A stretch of 64,000 nt of DNA from Athripsodes cinereus (Eukaryota; Arthropoda; Insecta; Trichoptera; Leptoceridae). Positions 12,905 to 31,374 of the stretch are shown here, piece by piece. The DNA is taken from assembly GCA_947579605.1 (NCBI GenBank), contig OX388314.1, forward strand, positions 7,068,001-7,132,000. The letters are read 5' to 3'. The notes beneath the pieces are model-generated. The model had not been told where the DNA came from, did not search any database, and worked only from the letters and a program-made list of their open reading frames with translations. The position numbers and the translations under genes are program-made. How positions within the stretch are numbered: the first letter of the stretch is position 1; the number at the start of each line of letters is the position of its first letter.

Positions 12905-13411
12905 ATCATCATCGCCCTCAACGCTCCTCTCGGGAGCACAGGGCAGAAACCAGCCTCCTCCATTCAGAGCGTCTCTGTGCCAATTGCGTCACCCCTTTCC
13001 ACGACATTCCTTGCGCTCTGATATCGTTGTCCTAGGAACGGTGTATTGTGAAAGAGGGACGCCCGGGCCGACGGAACCCCTGCGGACAGAAGAACAGTGC
13101 TCTTTTTGGCCAACTATCATTAGGCATTCTCAAAACATGTCCCAGCCAGGACCATCGTCTCTCCTGTATTACGGAGATTACAGTTCTCTGCTGGGTGCGC
13201 CGGCGCACAGCATCATTTGTGACATGTTCATACCATTTGACATCCAAAATCCTTCTAAGACACTTGTTTTCAAAGCTTAGTATCTTCCGCTCTTGAGCCT
13301 TGGTTAAGTGCCAAGACTCACAGCCATAGATAAGGATTGGGATGATGCACGCATTGAACAAGCGGCATTTTGTCCTGATGCTGAGTCCAGACGCCTTCCA
13401 AACTTTGTCCT
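12905..13411 (-). mobile_element. non-LTR retrotransposon, C-terminal fragment of the pol ORF
   Basis: The minus strand encodes NACIIPILIYGCESWHLTKA, then ENKCLRRILDVKW, WLGHVLRMPND and RRPGRP in one frame, followed after frame changes by WRRLVSALCSREER. This is the typical region behind the reverse transcriptase domain (LLYGCE-W...W-GH--R). It ends in ATGATGATGAATG repeats. The catalytic RT part is absent, so it is a dead 5'-truncated copy. Confidence 0.75.
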
Positions 13412-14094
13412 GTAATAATAATTATCCTGGTATTAACATAAGATGGCAATGGTCTCGTTTTTACTCACATTTAAATATTACCAAGAACGCTGAATCAGCC
13501 ATATCAATGATACGGGGGCCCCGAGCCTCGGAGCTATAGGAGCCTCGACAGTGTGTAAGCAAAAATTGTTCGTAAAATATTATCTACAATCTCTATCACC
13601 AAACTCTTAGGCCGTACTTCCAGAGACAAAAAAATTATATCATAAAAAAGTGCCGGAAAATTACGGAAGTCAAAAATATTTTTTTTATCAGTTATAAGGG
13701 AAAATTATTCATAAATATTTTAGAACTTCTATGGAGCAGGAACGGGTATCAGATTTGTCGCTATTATTTATAGAGGCAGAAAACTAAAAAAAAAACTGAA
13801 TCTTCTTCAGTCATGATATATTTTAATAAATAAATGAATTACTGAATAATGAATTTTAACCATTCAAAAAATAGAATCTTTACTATTTATTAGGTATTTT
13901 AAATAATAAAGCTAAACAACCATTTTGAATAATAACTAATCGATATTGGGATTTGGTGCTGATTGCCAATAATTACCAATATAATTTACTCAATTTACAT
14001 TTTGGCAACCTTGTTCCACTAAACAACAACTTTGCATTACCCTTTATCTTTATGAATCCATTATGACAATGTGATGTGTGAAGACACATGTCTC

Positions 14095-15311
14095 CAGGGC
14101 CGGATAAATCATAGAACAATGCGGAACAAGAAATCAGGGCGCTTGTCTTAAAAGGGCGCTTTAAATCCTAAAATGTTTCCATGCACTCCAAAAATGTTAT
14201 TTATATAAATTAAAAATTCCCCAGGTATGACGCTCGGTTCTCTCTGCCTACGCCAAAATGGACACGGCGTGATGGTGTGTACGTAAAGATTCCGCTCACT
14301 GCTAACATATTATTAACGTGTTATTCGTATACATAATATACATATAAGTACCTACAACATACTAACAACACTATGTTTATGCAGCTCGACTCACACATCC
14401 TCATATATAAACACACACAAAAATAATCCTTGCAATAATTTACTTGATTTAGTGTTAAATTTCTTCTTAATGAAGCCAGCGCCCCTTTAACTAATGTCGC
14501 CCCGGGGCGGTTGTTGAATGTCTCATACAAATTTGGATCGGGTATTTTTCAAGAATTTCCTGGTACGGCACGCTATAGTGACTATAATGATATATTATAC
14601 TAAGAACTCTTATTGCTTGTTTATGAACCATTCATAAGACGTTTACAACACGCGGAACTAGGGATCAATCTGTAACATGGTCATGCTACAAAAGGTTTTA
14701 TTGAAATGTTATGCTAATTTCAATACCTACTTACTAAAAAAGTATCCCTTTCGACTTTAGCTACATTACTTACAAATTTTCTGGGTATTAGTCGACCATG
14801 ACCATGCGGAATTCGGCAACGAAATTAAACGACTATGTACCTACCTAGTTAAAATATTGCCATTTACCTACTTAATAGTTTCTCGGCCAATTGCTAAGTA
14901 ACTAATTCGCTCATTTAGCTATTCTTGATAACTTTCGCTTTATACAACCACAAAAATCGGTCATAAATCGGTTATATAATCAATACATGCAATTTAACAA
15001 AAAAATGTCAAAAAAAAATTTATTTGAGGAAGTGCGATGTCTGGAAATTGAATAAAAATTTCCATTCAAAGTCAATGACGGAATGGGACTTGACCTACTG
15101 GACAACATGATGTTTTATGAACATCGGATCGGAAGTCAGGTAAGTAAATTTAAAGTTACTAATGGGGTATCGAAAATTAAAAAAAAACTGTCGAACAAAA
15201 AAAAATTGACGCATTGTGTATTTAAAATTACGAACATTTGGGGGTTTGGGGGGGGGGGGGGCGGTTTGAAATTTTTTGCTCCGGGCGCAAAAACCCATTT
15301 ATCCGGCCCTG
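14095..15311. mobile_element. hAT-type element, non-autonomous (subterminal GGGCGC)
   Basis: Terminal inverted repeats CAGGGCCGGATAAAT and ATTTATCCGGCCCTG match over 15 bp and are flanked by a perfect 8-bp duplication CATGTCTC (14087-14094 and 15312-15319), the hallmark of hAT. GGGCGC/GCGCCC motifs lie near both ends (about 14145-14160, 14480, 15285). No transposase frame is visible; a G-run sits at about 15241-15263. The right end lies about 290 bp upstream of the TATA box of aminotransferase copy 1. Confidence 0.85.
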
Positions 15312-15603
15312 CATGTCTCAAATAAATCTATCATTGCTATCTTGTATTTGTTGTTATGTTACGATGGTGTTTCCTCAAGCTTCCACCCAGAACTGCATTG
15401 GGAATATAAATACATCAAATATTCACAAAATATCAATGAAAATTGAATAAAAATCACATATCAATATTGACTTGTTCAGAAAATCAGGGTTGCCAAAAAC
15501 TGCATCAACATTTTTGACATATTTTTTTAAATGATTTTTTTAAAATTAATTAAATATTGAGTCCTGCTTTCGGATCTGAACTGATGTGTTTCATACTTTT
15601 GAG

Positions 15604-15646
15604 TATAAATACTGGCAATCTTTTTAAAGTTCTTCATACACAGTTC
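15604..15646 (+). promoter_or_regulatory. core promoter of aminotransferase copy 1
   Basis: TATA box TATAAATA at 15604-15611. An initiator-like ACACAGTTC lies about 30 bp downstream (about 15638-15646), the expected spacing. The start codon follows about 60 nt later with no AUG between. Confidence 0.6.
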
Positions 15647-15701
15647 ATAACTGAAAAAGTAGTATTTAAGGATATAAATTAAATTAGTATACTTATTCAA
15701 A

Positions 15702-22498
<6,797 letters not shown>

Positions 22499-22827
22499 AG
22501 ATTCTCTGATTGTCTGAAGTATAATATTGAAGTACCTAATTCAAAGTCTGATTCTATAAGTTAAGTATTTTTGATGGCTGATAACGTTAAGTTAACTATA
22601 AATCATACTTATTAAGTAGAACTTAGTACCTTTTTGTTAAAAATCAAATATTTATTATCTGATTTTTCAAGTAGCTCACTCTATAATTATATTAAATATC
22701 AACCCGTCATAGTTGAGCGGGTCTCATGTTATGAGGGATGGTTAGATGTTAGTTGTTATTTAATATCATAAAACGTTAATGGTTTGCCGTATTACGTAAA
22801 GCAATGATTTGTCAGTATCAGGCTGTA

Positions 22828-22833
22828 AATAAA
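22828..22833 (+). promoter_or_regulatory. candidate polyadenylation signal of copy 1
   Basis: AATAAA within GTAAATAAATAG, 330 nt after the stop codon; a further AT-rich AAAATAAAAATATT follows about 25 nt later. Confidence 0.4.
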
Positions 22834-23811
22834 TAGTCTGAAACCGTTTTGAAAAATAAAAATATTAGGTATATTTTTACTTTTATTTAAATATTTGTTC
22901 TAAGTGAATCATGTTTTATACATGAAAATATTACGTCTTAGTCATTTTCAAAGTAATAATTGTATACGCTTACATTTGAAAAATGGGTCATAGCGAAGCT
23001 CTTACTAAGAACTCTCGCAAACCTCAGTATTTTTAGATAAAATATAATTAAGTATAGGTATTTAGGTATGTTTACCGATTTTTTTATATTAATTGATTTT
23101 ATATTATAACTATAATTCTAAATATATATATATATATATATAATTAAAATTCATACAAAAGTATATTGACGACAGCTGCTTTGGTATCACTTTTTTTTAA
23201 TATTAGGGGAAACCAGGAAAGCTTGATACTCTGGGAGAAGTGACAGAAAATATTGAATTTAACATATTAGATAGCTAATTTGATGAATCGTTTGGGCACT
23301 TATACATAACTTATCTGTAAAAAAAATATTCCTCTTCAAGTCGTTGTTTTTTTTTTTGGTTGAATATTTTAATTTTTCACAATTTACTGTTCATTTTCAA
23401 AAGGTAATTGTAAACTATTTACTAAATTGTGTTAATTATCACATACTTACTTATTATATAGATAGCTATCTCTCACTGTTTAAATAACATTGTGTTTTTT
23501 TAATCAGCATTTATTTTCCATTTATTTGTTATTAAGTTTTTTTAAGCAATAAGTTTATGTTTTAGAATTGTGCTTTTTTACTTGAATCAAGGCTCAACCA
23601 TTTGTTGTAATAACCCTTCCATACTATGAAATAAAACTAATTATTTCTAGATAATATATGTAACGCTGAATTTTATAAATGTATTTTGTACAAAAAATGT
23701 ATAAGAATTATAAATCACCTATATTATATATTTGATGTACAAAAACAAGTTAGATATTTTATTTCAAATGTTATGTCTATCAACCCTCCTTATAGTTTCC
23801 CCTACATTGGG

Positions 23812-23950
23812 TTAGTTGGAAGATATATCGCACTTCTGCGATAAACTCGCCCATTGCACAAATTTATTTGTCTGGTTCTACAATGTTTATATTTTAATAA
23901 TGTTTTTTTTTTGTGCAATAAAGATTTTTATTATTTTTATTATTATTATT
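23812..23950 (+). repeat. non-LTR 3'-tail family with TTTTTTGTGCAATAAAG end
   Basis: GGGTTAGTTGGAAGATATAT, GCGATAAACTCGCCCATTGC, then TTTTTGTGCAATAAAGATTT and ATT repeats. This is the clearest 3' end of the family, with a canonical AATAAA before the simple repeat. Confidence 0.55.
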
Positions 23951-24201
23951 TACATTCAAAATCAGAAGGTAATAAACACAATTTTTACCTCGTAAGCTAA
24001 TTTATAAAACTAAAACTCTTTATAAAACTATATTTTTGAATAAAATAAAAAATGTTAAAACTCTATCAATATGTTTTGCTGTAAATCACAACTACCTAAT
24101 CATAACATCATATTATCTCCTACAACTGAGATAAACATCAGATGTAACCAAGTCTGATTCAATCAAATTAACCACCAATCAGAAAAAGGATCTATCTATT
24201 T

Positions 24202-24342
24202 CATCACGGCATATCCTACGTCTGGTGTAGCCAGCGGACAAACTGATTGTAGTAAACATATAATTATATCTTACACATACGGGATAAATAAAAACTTACA
24301 CATACGGGATGGGTGGCATGCCTCATCGCTGAATCGAAGAAT
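24202..24342 (+). repeat. dispersed repeat F, diverged copy
   Basis: CATCACGGCATATCCTACG, GTAGCCAGCGGACAAACTG and GATGGGTGGCATGCCTCATC; ACTTACACATACGGGAT is locally duplicated. Confidence 0.5.
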
Positions 24343-24479
24343 TTTCCTTTTTTCATATTTTGTTTAAAATTCATATCAATTTTAGAATAACAAATAGGTT
24401 TCTCACAAAAATTACTGATATGTACGAAAAAAATTTACAAGAGTAACTTTGTATTATGAGTATGAGTATGTAGGTTTTT

Positions 24480-25318
24480 AGCCGAGAAAGTCATCCAAAT
24501 GTCTATCTTGCACTAAAGGGTGTTGGTATCGAAAGGGTGAAACAGTTCAAGTACTTGGGAAGCATAATCACTGAGAAATTAGACCCTCACACTGAAATAA
24601 AATGCAGAATAGAAACGGCACGAACAGCATTTAATAAAATGAAAAACCTTAACTTTGTGCCGGCAATATAAACCTAAAGCTGAGACAAAGAATGGTCAAA
24701 TGTTATGTATGGTCGGTCTTACTTTACGGTGTAGAGGCGTGGACTCTTAAAGTTAATATAATTAACCGCCTTGAAGCGTTTGAAATGTGGATCCACCGTA
24801 GAATGCTAAGAATATCCTGCAGGGCTACTCTTGACAAAATTAAACACGATCTTAATCTTGATCATACGACGCACGAAGTGACTATTGGCCAAAAATACAC
24901 GCAAACCGATTGCGCGTTAGTTTTTGTCCATAGTCCCTTCGTGCGTCGTATGATCAAGATCAAGACTAGATTAAGATCGTGTTTAGTTTTGTCAAGAGTA
25001 ACCCTGGACCGATATGATAACAAACATTGATGTTTTACGTAGAGCCAATGTAATTAGAGAATTGTTCACCACTGTTAAACTCCGTAAAGTATCATATTTT
25101 GGCCATGTAATGAGAGGTAACAAGTACACTATACTCCAGCTCGTCATGAAGGGGAAGATCGAGGGCCGCAGAAGACAGCTCTCCTGGCTTCGAAACATTC
25201 GACAGTGGACCGGTGTCAGAACCGTGGAGGAGCTGTTTCGCGCCCCCCAGGACAGGGAAGCTTTCTCTCAAATGGTCGTCAACGTCGGGGGGAGCCGGCA
25301 AGACACATGAAGAAGAAG
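24480..25318 (+). mobile_element. non-LTR retrotransposon pol fragment, interrupted by a MITE
   Basis: In-frame pieces: VKQFKYLGSIITEKLDP, RIETARTAFNKMKNL, VKCYVWSVLLYGVEAWTLK and LEAFEMWIHRRMLRIS. A 187-bp MITE follows, then TDMITNIDVLRRAN, YFGHVMRGNKY, EGRRRQLSWLRNIR and VVNVGGSRQDT with a stop. It ends in an AGA repeat. Bridging the MITE restores a continuous frame (RIS-W-TDMI). RT catalytic residues are upstream and absent. It belongs to the same family as the fragment at 54758-55208. Confidence 0.8.
24820..25006. mobile_element. foldback MITE, family B copy 1, inside a retrotransposon
   Basis: Ends CAGGGCTACTCTTGAC and GTCAAGAGTAACCCTG are inverted repeats. The inner arms, with CACGATCTTAATCTTGATCA and CGACGCACGAAGTGACTAT, pair with the right half. 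A 3-bp CTG duplication is possible but ambiguous. Relatives: 37075-37216 and half an element at 32949-32996. Confidence 0.75.
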
Positions 25319-25736
25319 AAGAAGTATTAATTCAATCAATTATTTTATCTTCTTAATATAGTTGATCTGGCTTTCCTTTTCTGTAAAATGTTTGGCACTC
25401 TTCAAGTTCATATTTTCAAGATCGTTTGAAAATAACATAGCAAAACAAGATTCTAGACTAGACCAATGTTTGTAACTCGTATTGAAAAAATCGTCCCTTT
25501 AGTAAAAGGGACGAATGTGGTAACATTTAAATTATCCGGCGCCCCGCTAACAACAATTGATTTTTTTTTAATTAAAAGGATAACCTTTATTTTATTATAT
25601 CACAGATTCCTAAGATTCCGTGATTTTCCTTAAACTCGAAAATTCTACACCCTGTCGCAAAATTTCCATGATTTATTTTTATTTATTTATTTTATTTATT
25701 TATTTCTAGAAAACACACAACAGGCAACAACTATAT

Positions 25737-27360
25737 ATTTTTTATTTTTTTTTATTTTATTTTTCTTTTAGATACAACAGCATTTACAATAGGAATAAGT
25801 AATTTACAAGTTCAATATTTGATTTACATCGCCAATTATAGTATCTTAAATATATTCATTATTATGTAGTACAAAAAAAAACAATATAAGTAAGTACACA
25901 ATAGGTGGGGAAGAGAAGGAAGAAAGAAAGAGAAGAAAAATAACAAATAAGTTAATAGGAGGTGAGAGAGAGAGAAGGAAGAAAGAATAAAGAATAATTA
26001 TAAGGCATATTCAGTACAATAACAACACCACAATACTATTTATATGTACCTACACTGTACTATATCATCGCATACCTATAGCTATATCTACACTATAGCT
26101 ATATATACGACAGCACTCAATAATATATATAATGTACAAGGTAGAAAAAAAAACATTTCACTCAGTCATCATCCAAAAACCGTGCGTCACAATTAATTTA
26201 CATTATCTCAATATTTATTCATTAATATGAAAAACACAAACACACACGCACACATCAATCATTCGTCTTGCTAGCACACACATACAGTCAATTCCACATT
26301 CACACAAAAACATAATTATATACTTAAAATTATACAGATACATAATATATACAACTTTAGCAATAATACAAAATTATGGGGGGGGTAGTCCCATCACACG
26401 GCTCACTAGTGCACCACAGACGATGAAAATAATTTCATCTGTACCCGCCTCCTGAACGCAAGCTGAGTTAATCCAAAGATATCGGTATCCGTCAGTGCAT
26501 TGTCGTAAAAACTTGTTAGTCTATAAAAAGGTCCCTTGACACCCGCATTTGTGGTTGCAGCTGACATATAAAACACTCTTTGCGAACGTGATCCAGATGG
26601 AACACGAAAACAATTTTTTTCCAAAAGTTGCGGGGCATCAATTATGGAATTACACAGCTTATACAACGTGCAGGAGTCCAATACGTTCCTTCTCTGTTCA
26701 AGTGTAGGCAATTTGTTTGGAGGAACATCCACACGAAACCTGCGTTCTATCTGCTTGATACATTTATTTTGAATTTTTTCTAGCTGCACTATATACTTAT
26801 TGTAGAGCGGATTCCAAATAACAGAGCAATATTCTAGTTTGGAGCGTACAAGGGATGTATACAATAACAATATTGAATCATAACATTTGAAGCTCTTTGT
26901 AGCACGTAGAATAAAACCTAGTGCTCTGTTACAATCCAAAGTTATCTCGTCAATATGTGTATTAAAGTGCAGCTTTGAATCTCCCTCCCAGACCTCCCAG
27001 ATCACGAATAGAAGAAACAGAAGCAAGTTGATGGGAGTCAATCTTGTAGTCAAAATTGATTTTGTTACGATTCTTGGTAAATGAAATTGTATAGCATTTG
27101 TCTAAATTAAGGGATAGTTTGTTTTTGGCACAGTATACATATAATCTATCTAGGGCATCCTGGAGTTCCAAACAATCACGGCAAGAATTATTTTTTTTGA
27201 AAATTTTGAGGTCATCAGCAAATAAAAGAAATTGTGAGTTATAAAAGCACTGTGAAATATCATTAACAAATATTGTAAACAATAGAGGACCAAGCACAGA
27301 ACCCTGCGGAACGCCAGATGTGACCGTATGGACCGTATGATGATAGAAATTGTTCACATT
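25737..27360 (-). mobile_element. non-LTR retrotransposon (jockey-like), 5'-truncated with 3' UTR
   Basis: The minus strand encodes reverse transcriptase motifs SGVPQGSVLGPLLFTIFVND and LFADDLKIF in one frame (26962-27357). After a frameshift near 26990 it continues to FILRATKSFKCYDS, LVRSKLEYCSVIWNPLYN, IQNKCIKQIERRF and a stop at about 26406. About 650 bp of AT-rich 3' UTR run down to a T-rich tract at about 25737-25765, the poly-A tail in reverse. The FADD box is intact but the frame is broken and the N-terminal half is missing. Clade assignment is tentative. Confidence 0.8.
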
Positions 27361-27524
27361 CTACTCGCTTTTGTTAAAAAAAAATTCTCAGAATCCTGAA
27401 TTTGGTGTTTTGAATCAAGTATGTCATTGTTTTGGATCGATTTTTAGATATAAGTATAGATCTATAGATCGATTTGTGTCATATTTTGTTGAATAAAATT
27501 ATTATTATCTATATAGCATTCCAT

Positions 27525-27575
27525 TCTCTCTGCCTACCCCACTTGAGATACGACGTGAGGGTGAAGACAGATAGA
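27525..27575 (-). repeat. non-LTR pol C-terminus remnant (short)
   Basis: TCTGCCTACCCCACTTGAGATACGACGTGAGGG matches the end of the 55625-55905 element, which encodes SAYPTWDTS before its stop. Similar scraps occur at 46030-46070 and 14240-14275. Confidence 0.4.
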
Positions 27576-27928
27576 TACCTATATAATTTACATAATGTTT
27601 ACACTGTTATCACATAATATACTAAATTTATGACGGCTTTAAATAACATTAATCACTTTTGCATGATGCATTTAGTCGTATGAGGTATGTCAATATTTTG
27701 TTTTTTCTTCATTACGTCTTTTATCATTTTATTATATTTACTTATTTAACACGAATTAAATTTTATAATTGTATTTCTATACTCTTAGTATCTAAATAAT
27801 GATAATATATTAATTCTGTCATCCTAATCATAGATACGAACACACAACTCTAACAACCTTGATGAAACACCATTCCCATGACAATAAAATTGTAACATTC
27901 TTGATGATTTTGGGAGTGTGATAAATAG

Positions 27929-28887
27929 TAGAGATGCAACGAATATTCGGCAACTATTCGGTATTCTGCCTATTCGGCAACATTTTTACTATTCGGCCGA
28001 ATACCGAATATCTAGCCTATTATTCGGTATTATGCCGAATAGTTTAAATGTAAAACTGGAAGAAACTAATAGCTTGTAGATTGTTGCATGTTGTTATTTC
28101 ATTGTCAGCTGCAGATGCATAATTATTAATCTTCAAGTATGAAATTAATTAATTTAATTTGATATGGAGTAAACTACATTATTGTTGGAACACAAAAATT
28201 TCGAAAAAACGTACCGCACTGCAAGTCTAGTACACATGTCTATGATATATAGACTCACAGGGTGAGGCAAAATGCAGACTGATTGAGCCATCTCGATCTC
28301 GCAAAACAGGCTTTGGAGATTTTAGCGATTTGGAGCGTTTAGTATTGCGGGTCCCAGATGTTGGAACAAGCTGCCTCTGTGTCTGCGAGAGGAGGTGAAT
28401 GAAGAGAATTTTAAAAGAGGGCTGAAGACACACGTACCTTTTAGCTGGGAGTTTCGGGTGATGGATACGATATACGGCGCCCTTGAGGTCATGTTATGAG
28501 TAAACGGCGCTTTACAAATATATATACCTACACAAAGATGCGTGGTCGGGAGTACCGCACGCTTTCACCATTGTTTTATTTATTTATTTAAACACAATAT
28601 ACGGCAATTGCCTTTATAAGTATACAGATAAACTTTATAATATCACACAATCATTCAACACATGTACAAAAATGTAAAAACAAACATAACACAGCCATAC
28701 TCCAGTTCAAGTCAAAAAATAAAAATGAAAATTTAAATACAAATACAATAAATTCATTAAAAGACAAAATTTAGTCACTAGTCAAGATATTAAAAAAAAC
28801 ATATGTTTTGCCGAATATTCGGTTATTCGGCACATGATCTTGCATAATATTCAGTATTCGGCAAATGTACTATTCGTTGCATCTCCA
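27929..28887. mobile_element. hAT-type element (subterminal ATTCGG)
   Basis: Termini TAGAGATGCAACGAATA and, inverted, TGGAGATGCAACGAATA (16/17 match). Perfect 8-bp duplication ATAAATAG at 27921-27928 and 28888-28895. Both ends carry clusters of TATTCGGC/GCCGAATA. No transposase is visible; the middle contains a retrotransposon remnant (28327-28485) and an AT-rich repeat. Confidence 0.88.
28327..28485 (+). pseudogene. non-LTR retrotransposon C-terminal remnant inside the hAT element
   Basis: One frame reads GAFSIAGPRCWNKLPLCLRE, then ENFKRGLKTHVPFSW, then YGALEVML and a stop. The A-PR-WN-LP...FK--LKTH pattern is typical of the C-terminus of several non-LTR retrotransposon pol proteins. No other pol region is present. 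Confidence 0.6.
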
Positions 28888-29127
28888 ATAAATAGTAAAG
28901 CGTCCTTGAAGTGATATTATCACAGTACGGCGCTATATAGGTGGTCATATTATTAGTATTATTGTTATTAAATAGGAGTTGAGGACTCTTGAGATATCCG
29001 GGTGTGAGGTGGGTCTCTTTTCATCCCTACAACAGAGGTGTTTGTTGAATAATCTTTTTAATATCTTGACTCACGCAGGTGTTTAAATTCTAGTAAAATA
29101 CGAAAACTATGTTCAACATTTAACTAA

Positions 29128-29253
29128 CAGGGTGTACGTGGTGGTGTCGGCGAACCCCCCTTTCACGACACAAGCCTATAGCTTACTGTAAAAGGTGTGT
29201 AGGATTGTATTTGGGTTTATAACAAAACCAAGATATATCTTTGAAAAAAAAAC
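29128..29253 (+). mobile_element. tRNA-derived SINE, family 1, head-truncated
   Basis: CCCTTTCACGACACAAGCC, GTATTTGGGTTTATAACAAA and a terminal A9 run at about 29246. The tRNA-like head with the B box is missing. Confidence 0.65.
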
Positions 29254-29389
29254 ATTATTTATGTTTATAAATGGTCATAACAGCGCTGCAAATTGGAGAA
29301 CAGAATCATTCTCTGGAGCATATTAATATTTTAGGATGACAATCAACAACATAACATACATAGACATTCACACAGATCGAGCTAGTCCC

Positions 29390-29535
29390 AAACTAAGATA
29401 TGAATCTTGTATTAAGGGTACTAACGCGACGATACACACATATACAATGCACTAAGCACATATACATGTAACACCCAGACCCGGGATCTTGTGACTCAAA
29501 GACAAGTGCGTTACCTACGCGCCACACCGGCCGAC
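29390..29535 (-). mobile_element. tRNA-derived SINE, family 2
   Basis: The minus strand reads GGTGTGGCGCGTAGGTAACG (A-box-like) and AAGATCCCGGGTCTGGG (B-box-like), then TGTATCGTCGCGTTAGTACC. A second copy is at 53967-54155. It cannot fold into a complete cloverleaf, so it is not a tRNA gene. Confidence 0.55.
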
Positions 29536-29796
29536 AGACAGACAGCTTCGAGCACAATCATAAAGTTGTTGTTTTTTATTTTCTTTACCGGGGGCTCCAC
29601 GGGATATTGTGACTACGATGAATTATATAATTTTATCATGTTTTCCTCTCACATTTATTACTACTTTACCAAAATTACAATTTTTGACATACGAGTATTT
29701 GTCACTTATATATATATAAGTGTAAATATAAAACAACACAATCGTACAACTGTTCGTTTTATTCTATACGAGTAGCCATATCTATATTATAATGAG

Positions 29797-30243
29797 TTAC
29801 AATCCATTGGATTGGTCTGCAACGAGTTTGGTTTTTCTTCTCCATTCGTCTCTATTCTCAGCCAGTCTTTTCAGCTCTACGCATGAGCTACAGTTCATGT
29901 CCCTCTTCAGTTGGTCCATATACGCGTCTCTTGGTCGGCCTCTGCCATTTGTCCCCTCGGTCTTACCCTCCGCGATGGCGATGAGTAGTCCTGGGTGCCT
30001 GATGTTGTGGCCAATCCAGTTAGCTCGTTGTTGGCCGATTCTCTTAAGAAGTTGCCTTTTTTCGCCTACCCTGGTTAATACTTCTTCGTTTTCGACGTGT
30101 TCCGACCAATGGATCTTAAGCATGCGTCTGTAGCACCACATCTCAAAGGCCGCCAACCGTCCGCTTTCACTCTTGCTGATGGTCCACGTCTCACAACCAT
30201 AAAGCAGAATGCTCCATACAAAGGCTTTAGTAAGGTTTGTCAC
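29797..30243 (-). mobile_element. non-LTR retrotransposon pol C-terminus, uninterrupted
   Basis: A 148-codon open frame on the minus strand: FVWSILLYGCETWTISKSES, LAAFEMWCYRRMLKIHWSEH, RANWIGHNIRHPGLL, GRGRPRDAYMDQLKRD, ending ADQSNGL and a stop. It is the region after the RT domain; the RT itself is absent. The lack of any stop suggests a fairly recent insertion. Confidence 0.75.
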
Positions 30244-30358
30244 TTAAATTGTACCATTTCCTCTTCATTTTATCGCATACATTAAAAATGTATGTATTAT
30301 AATAATTGAATATGTAAAAGGCTTATGATTTGAATTGTTGAATAAATAATTGCTTGAA

Positions 30359-30447
30359 AATAGTTCTGATGGATTAATAACACTATGACTTATTACTTAA
30401 ATGGATTAATAACACTATGATTTATTACTTAAATGGATTAATAACAC
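30359..30447 (+). repeat. 31-bp tandem repeat flanking the hAT insertion
   Basis: TGGATTAATAACACTATGA and TTATTACTTAAA repeat twice, then a third unit is split by the element at 30448. After the element the third unit resumes (AATAACACTCTGATTTATTA). Confidence 0.6.
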
Positions 30448-30599
30448 CAGAGATGTGCAAAATACTTTCAAAAAAGTATTTAAATACAAAATACAAATAC
30501 TTTTGAATTTTTGTATTTCAAATACAAAATACTTTTTCAAAATGGTATTTAAATACAAAATACGTATTTTCAAAATACTTATTTAAAATACTTTTTACA

Positions 30600-30960
30600 A
30601 ATAGTTGAACAAGGTGTAAGACAGGGGTATTCAATATTTACCGCACTCTTTAACTGTTATATACAGCGAGCCATTGATGAAATGATAGAAGAAATGAAGA
30701 ACTGGACAAGAGTATAGATTCGATATAGCACAGCTTCCAGATAATGAATATGAGTTGAATAAAGCCTTAGAAAGTTACTGTCAAAATACAACATAAAAAT
30801 AAATAAAGACAAACCAAAATGTATGGTTGTTCGAAGAGATGAGGCGACTGCGAAAATTGTCATAAATGGAGTGAGTATCAAGCAGGAAGCTCAGATATCC
30901 TGAACTTGGGCTGCAGAATAAATCAGGATGGATACTCCGAATCTGAAATCGTATGGACTA
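30600..30960 (+). pseudogene. reverse transcriptase remnant inside the hAT element
   Basis: Reads EQGVRQGYSIFTALFNCYIQ, the RT GVRQGC-SP-LF motif with the usual Cys as Tyr. After frame shifts it continues as INKDKPKCMVVRRDE and GVSIKQEAQI. The FADD-equivalent box is not intact. Confidence 0.55.
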
Positions 30961-31019
30961 CTGTAACATCATATTATATACAGGACTGCTCCAGACCCTT
31001 CTTGATCGTCTTCAGATGG

Positions 31020-31374
31020 ATTTTAGTGTTGCCTTCGAATCATTTACAAAGAGAATCAGAGATGCCACATCACTAAGACTTCACTACTAAGAAGTCTACA
31101 CGAGCTGAGAGTCTCAGAGAGAATAGTGTTTAAACTGTGTCTCACTGTCCACAAGGTAGCACACCACCCACTGAGCTGTTCCGCAGACAAAAATTTGAGG
31201 CGAAGACTGTGTTCAGCTTCTAATGCAGTGAACAAACTCGTAGAATTCAATATTGCAAATACCTCTAAATTTGCAGAAAGGAGAACCAGAATCGCAGCGT
31301 CAACTGCCTGGAACAGATTGCCTGCAGACAAAGTTGGAAACGCTACCGTTCAGGAGAAATCACAGCGCCGTTGA
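31020..31374 (+). pseudogene. non-LTR retrotransposon C-terminal remnant inside the hAT element
   Basis: Frame ERIVFKLCLTVHKVAHHPL, RRRLCSASNAVNKLVEFN, ERRTRIAASTAWNRLPADKV then a stop. This is the same WN-LP type C-terminus as at 28327-28485, but from a different element. Confidence 0.6.

Larger units (their letters stand above)
2999..14094. other. intergenic region between LRP2 and aminotransferase copy 1
   Basis: About 11 kb of AT-rich DNA with no convincing host gene. It contains the repeats listed separately (palindrome, SINEs, MITE, retroelement fragments). Short open frames here lack recognisable domains and splice context. The stretches 5000-7100 and 7400-9200 show only A/T-rich low-complexity sequence to me. 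Confidence 0.6.

Noticed and set aside
15241..15263. G-quadruplex regulatory element near copy 1 promoter
   Set aside because: A single G-run inside an hAT element, without the four separated G-tracts needed for a confident call.
29776..30133. Plus-strand coding gene (113 codons)
   Set aside because: It is the antisense shadow of a clear retrotransposon pol frame on the minus strand.
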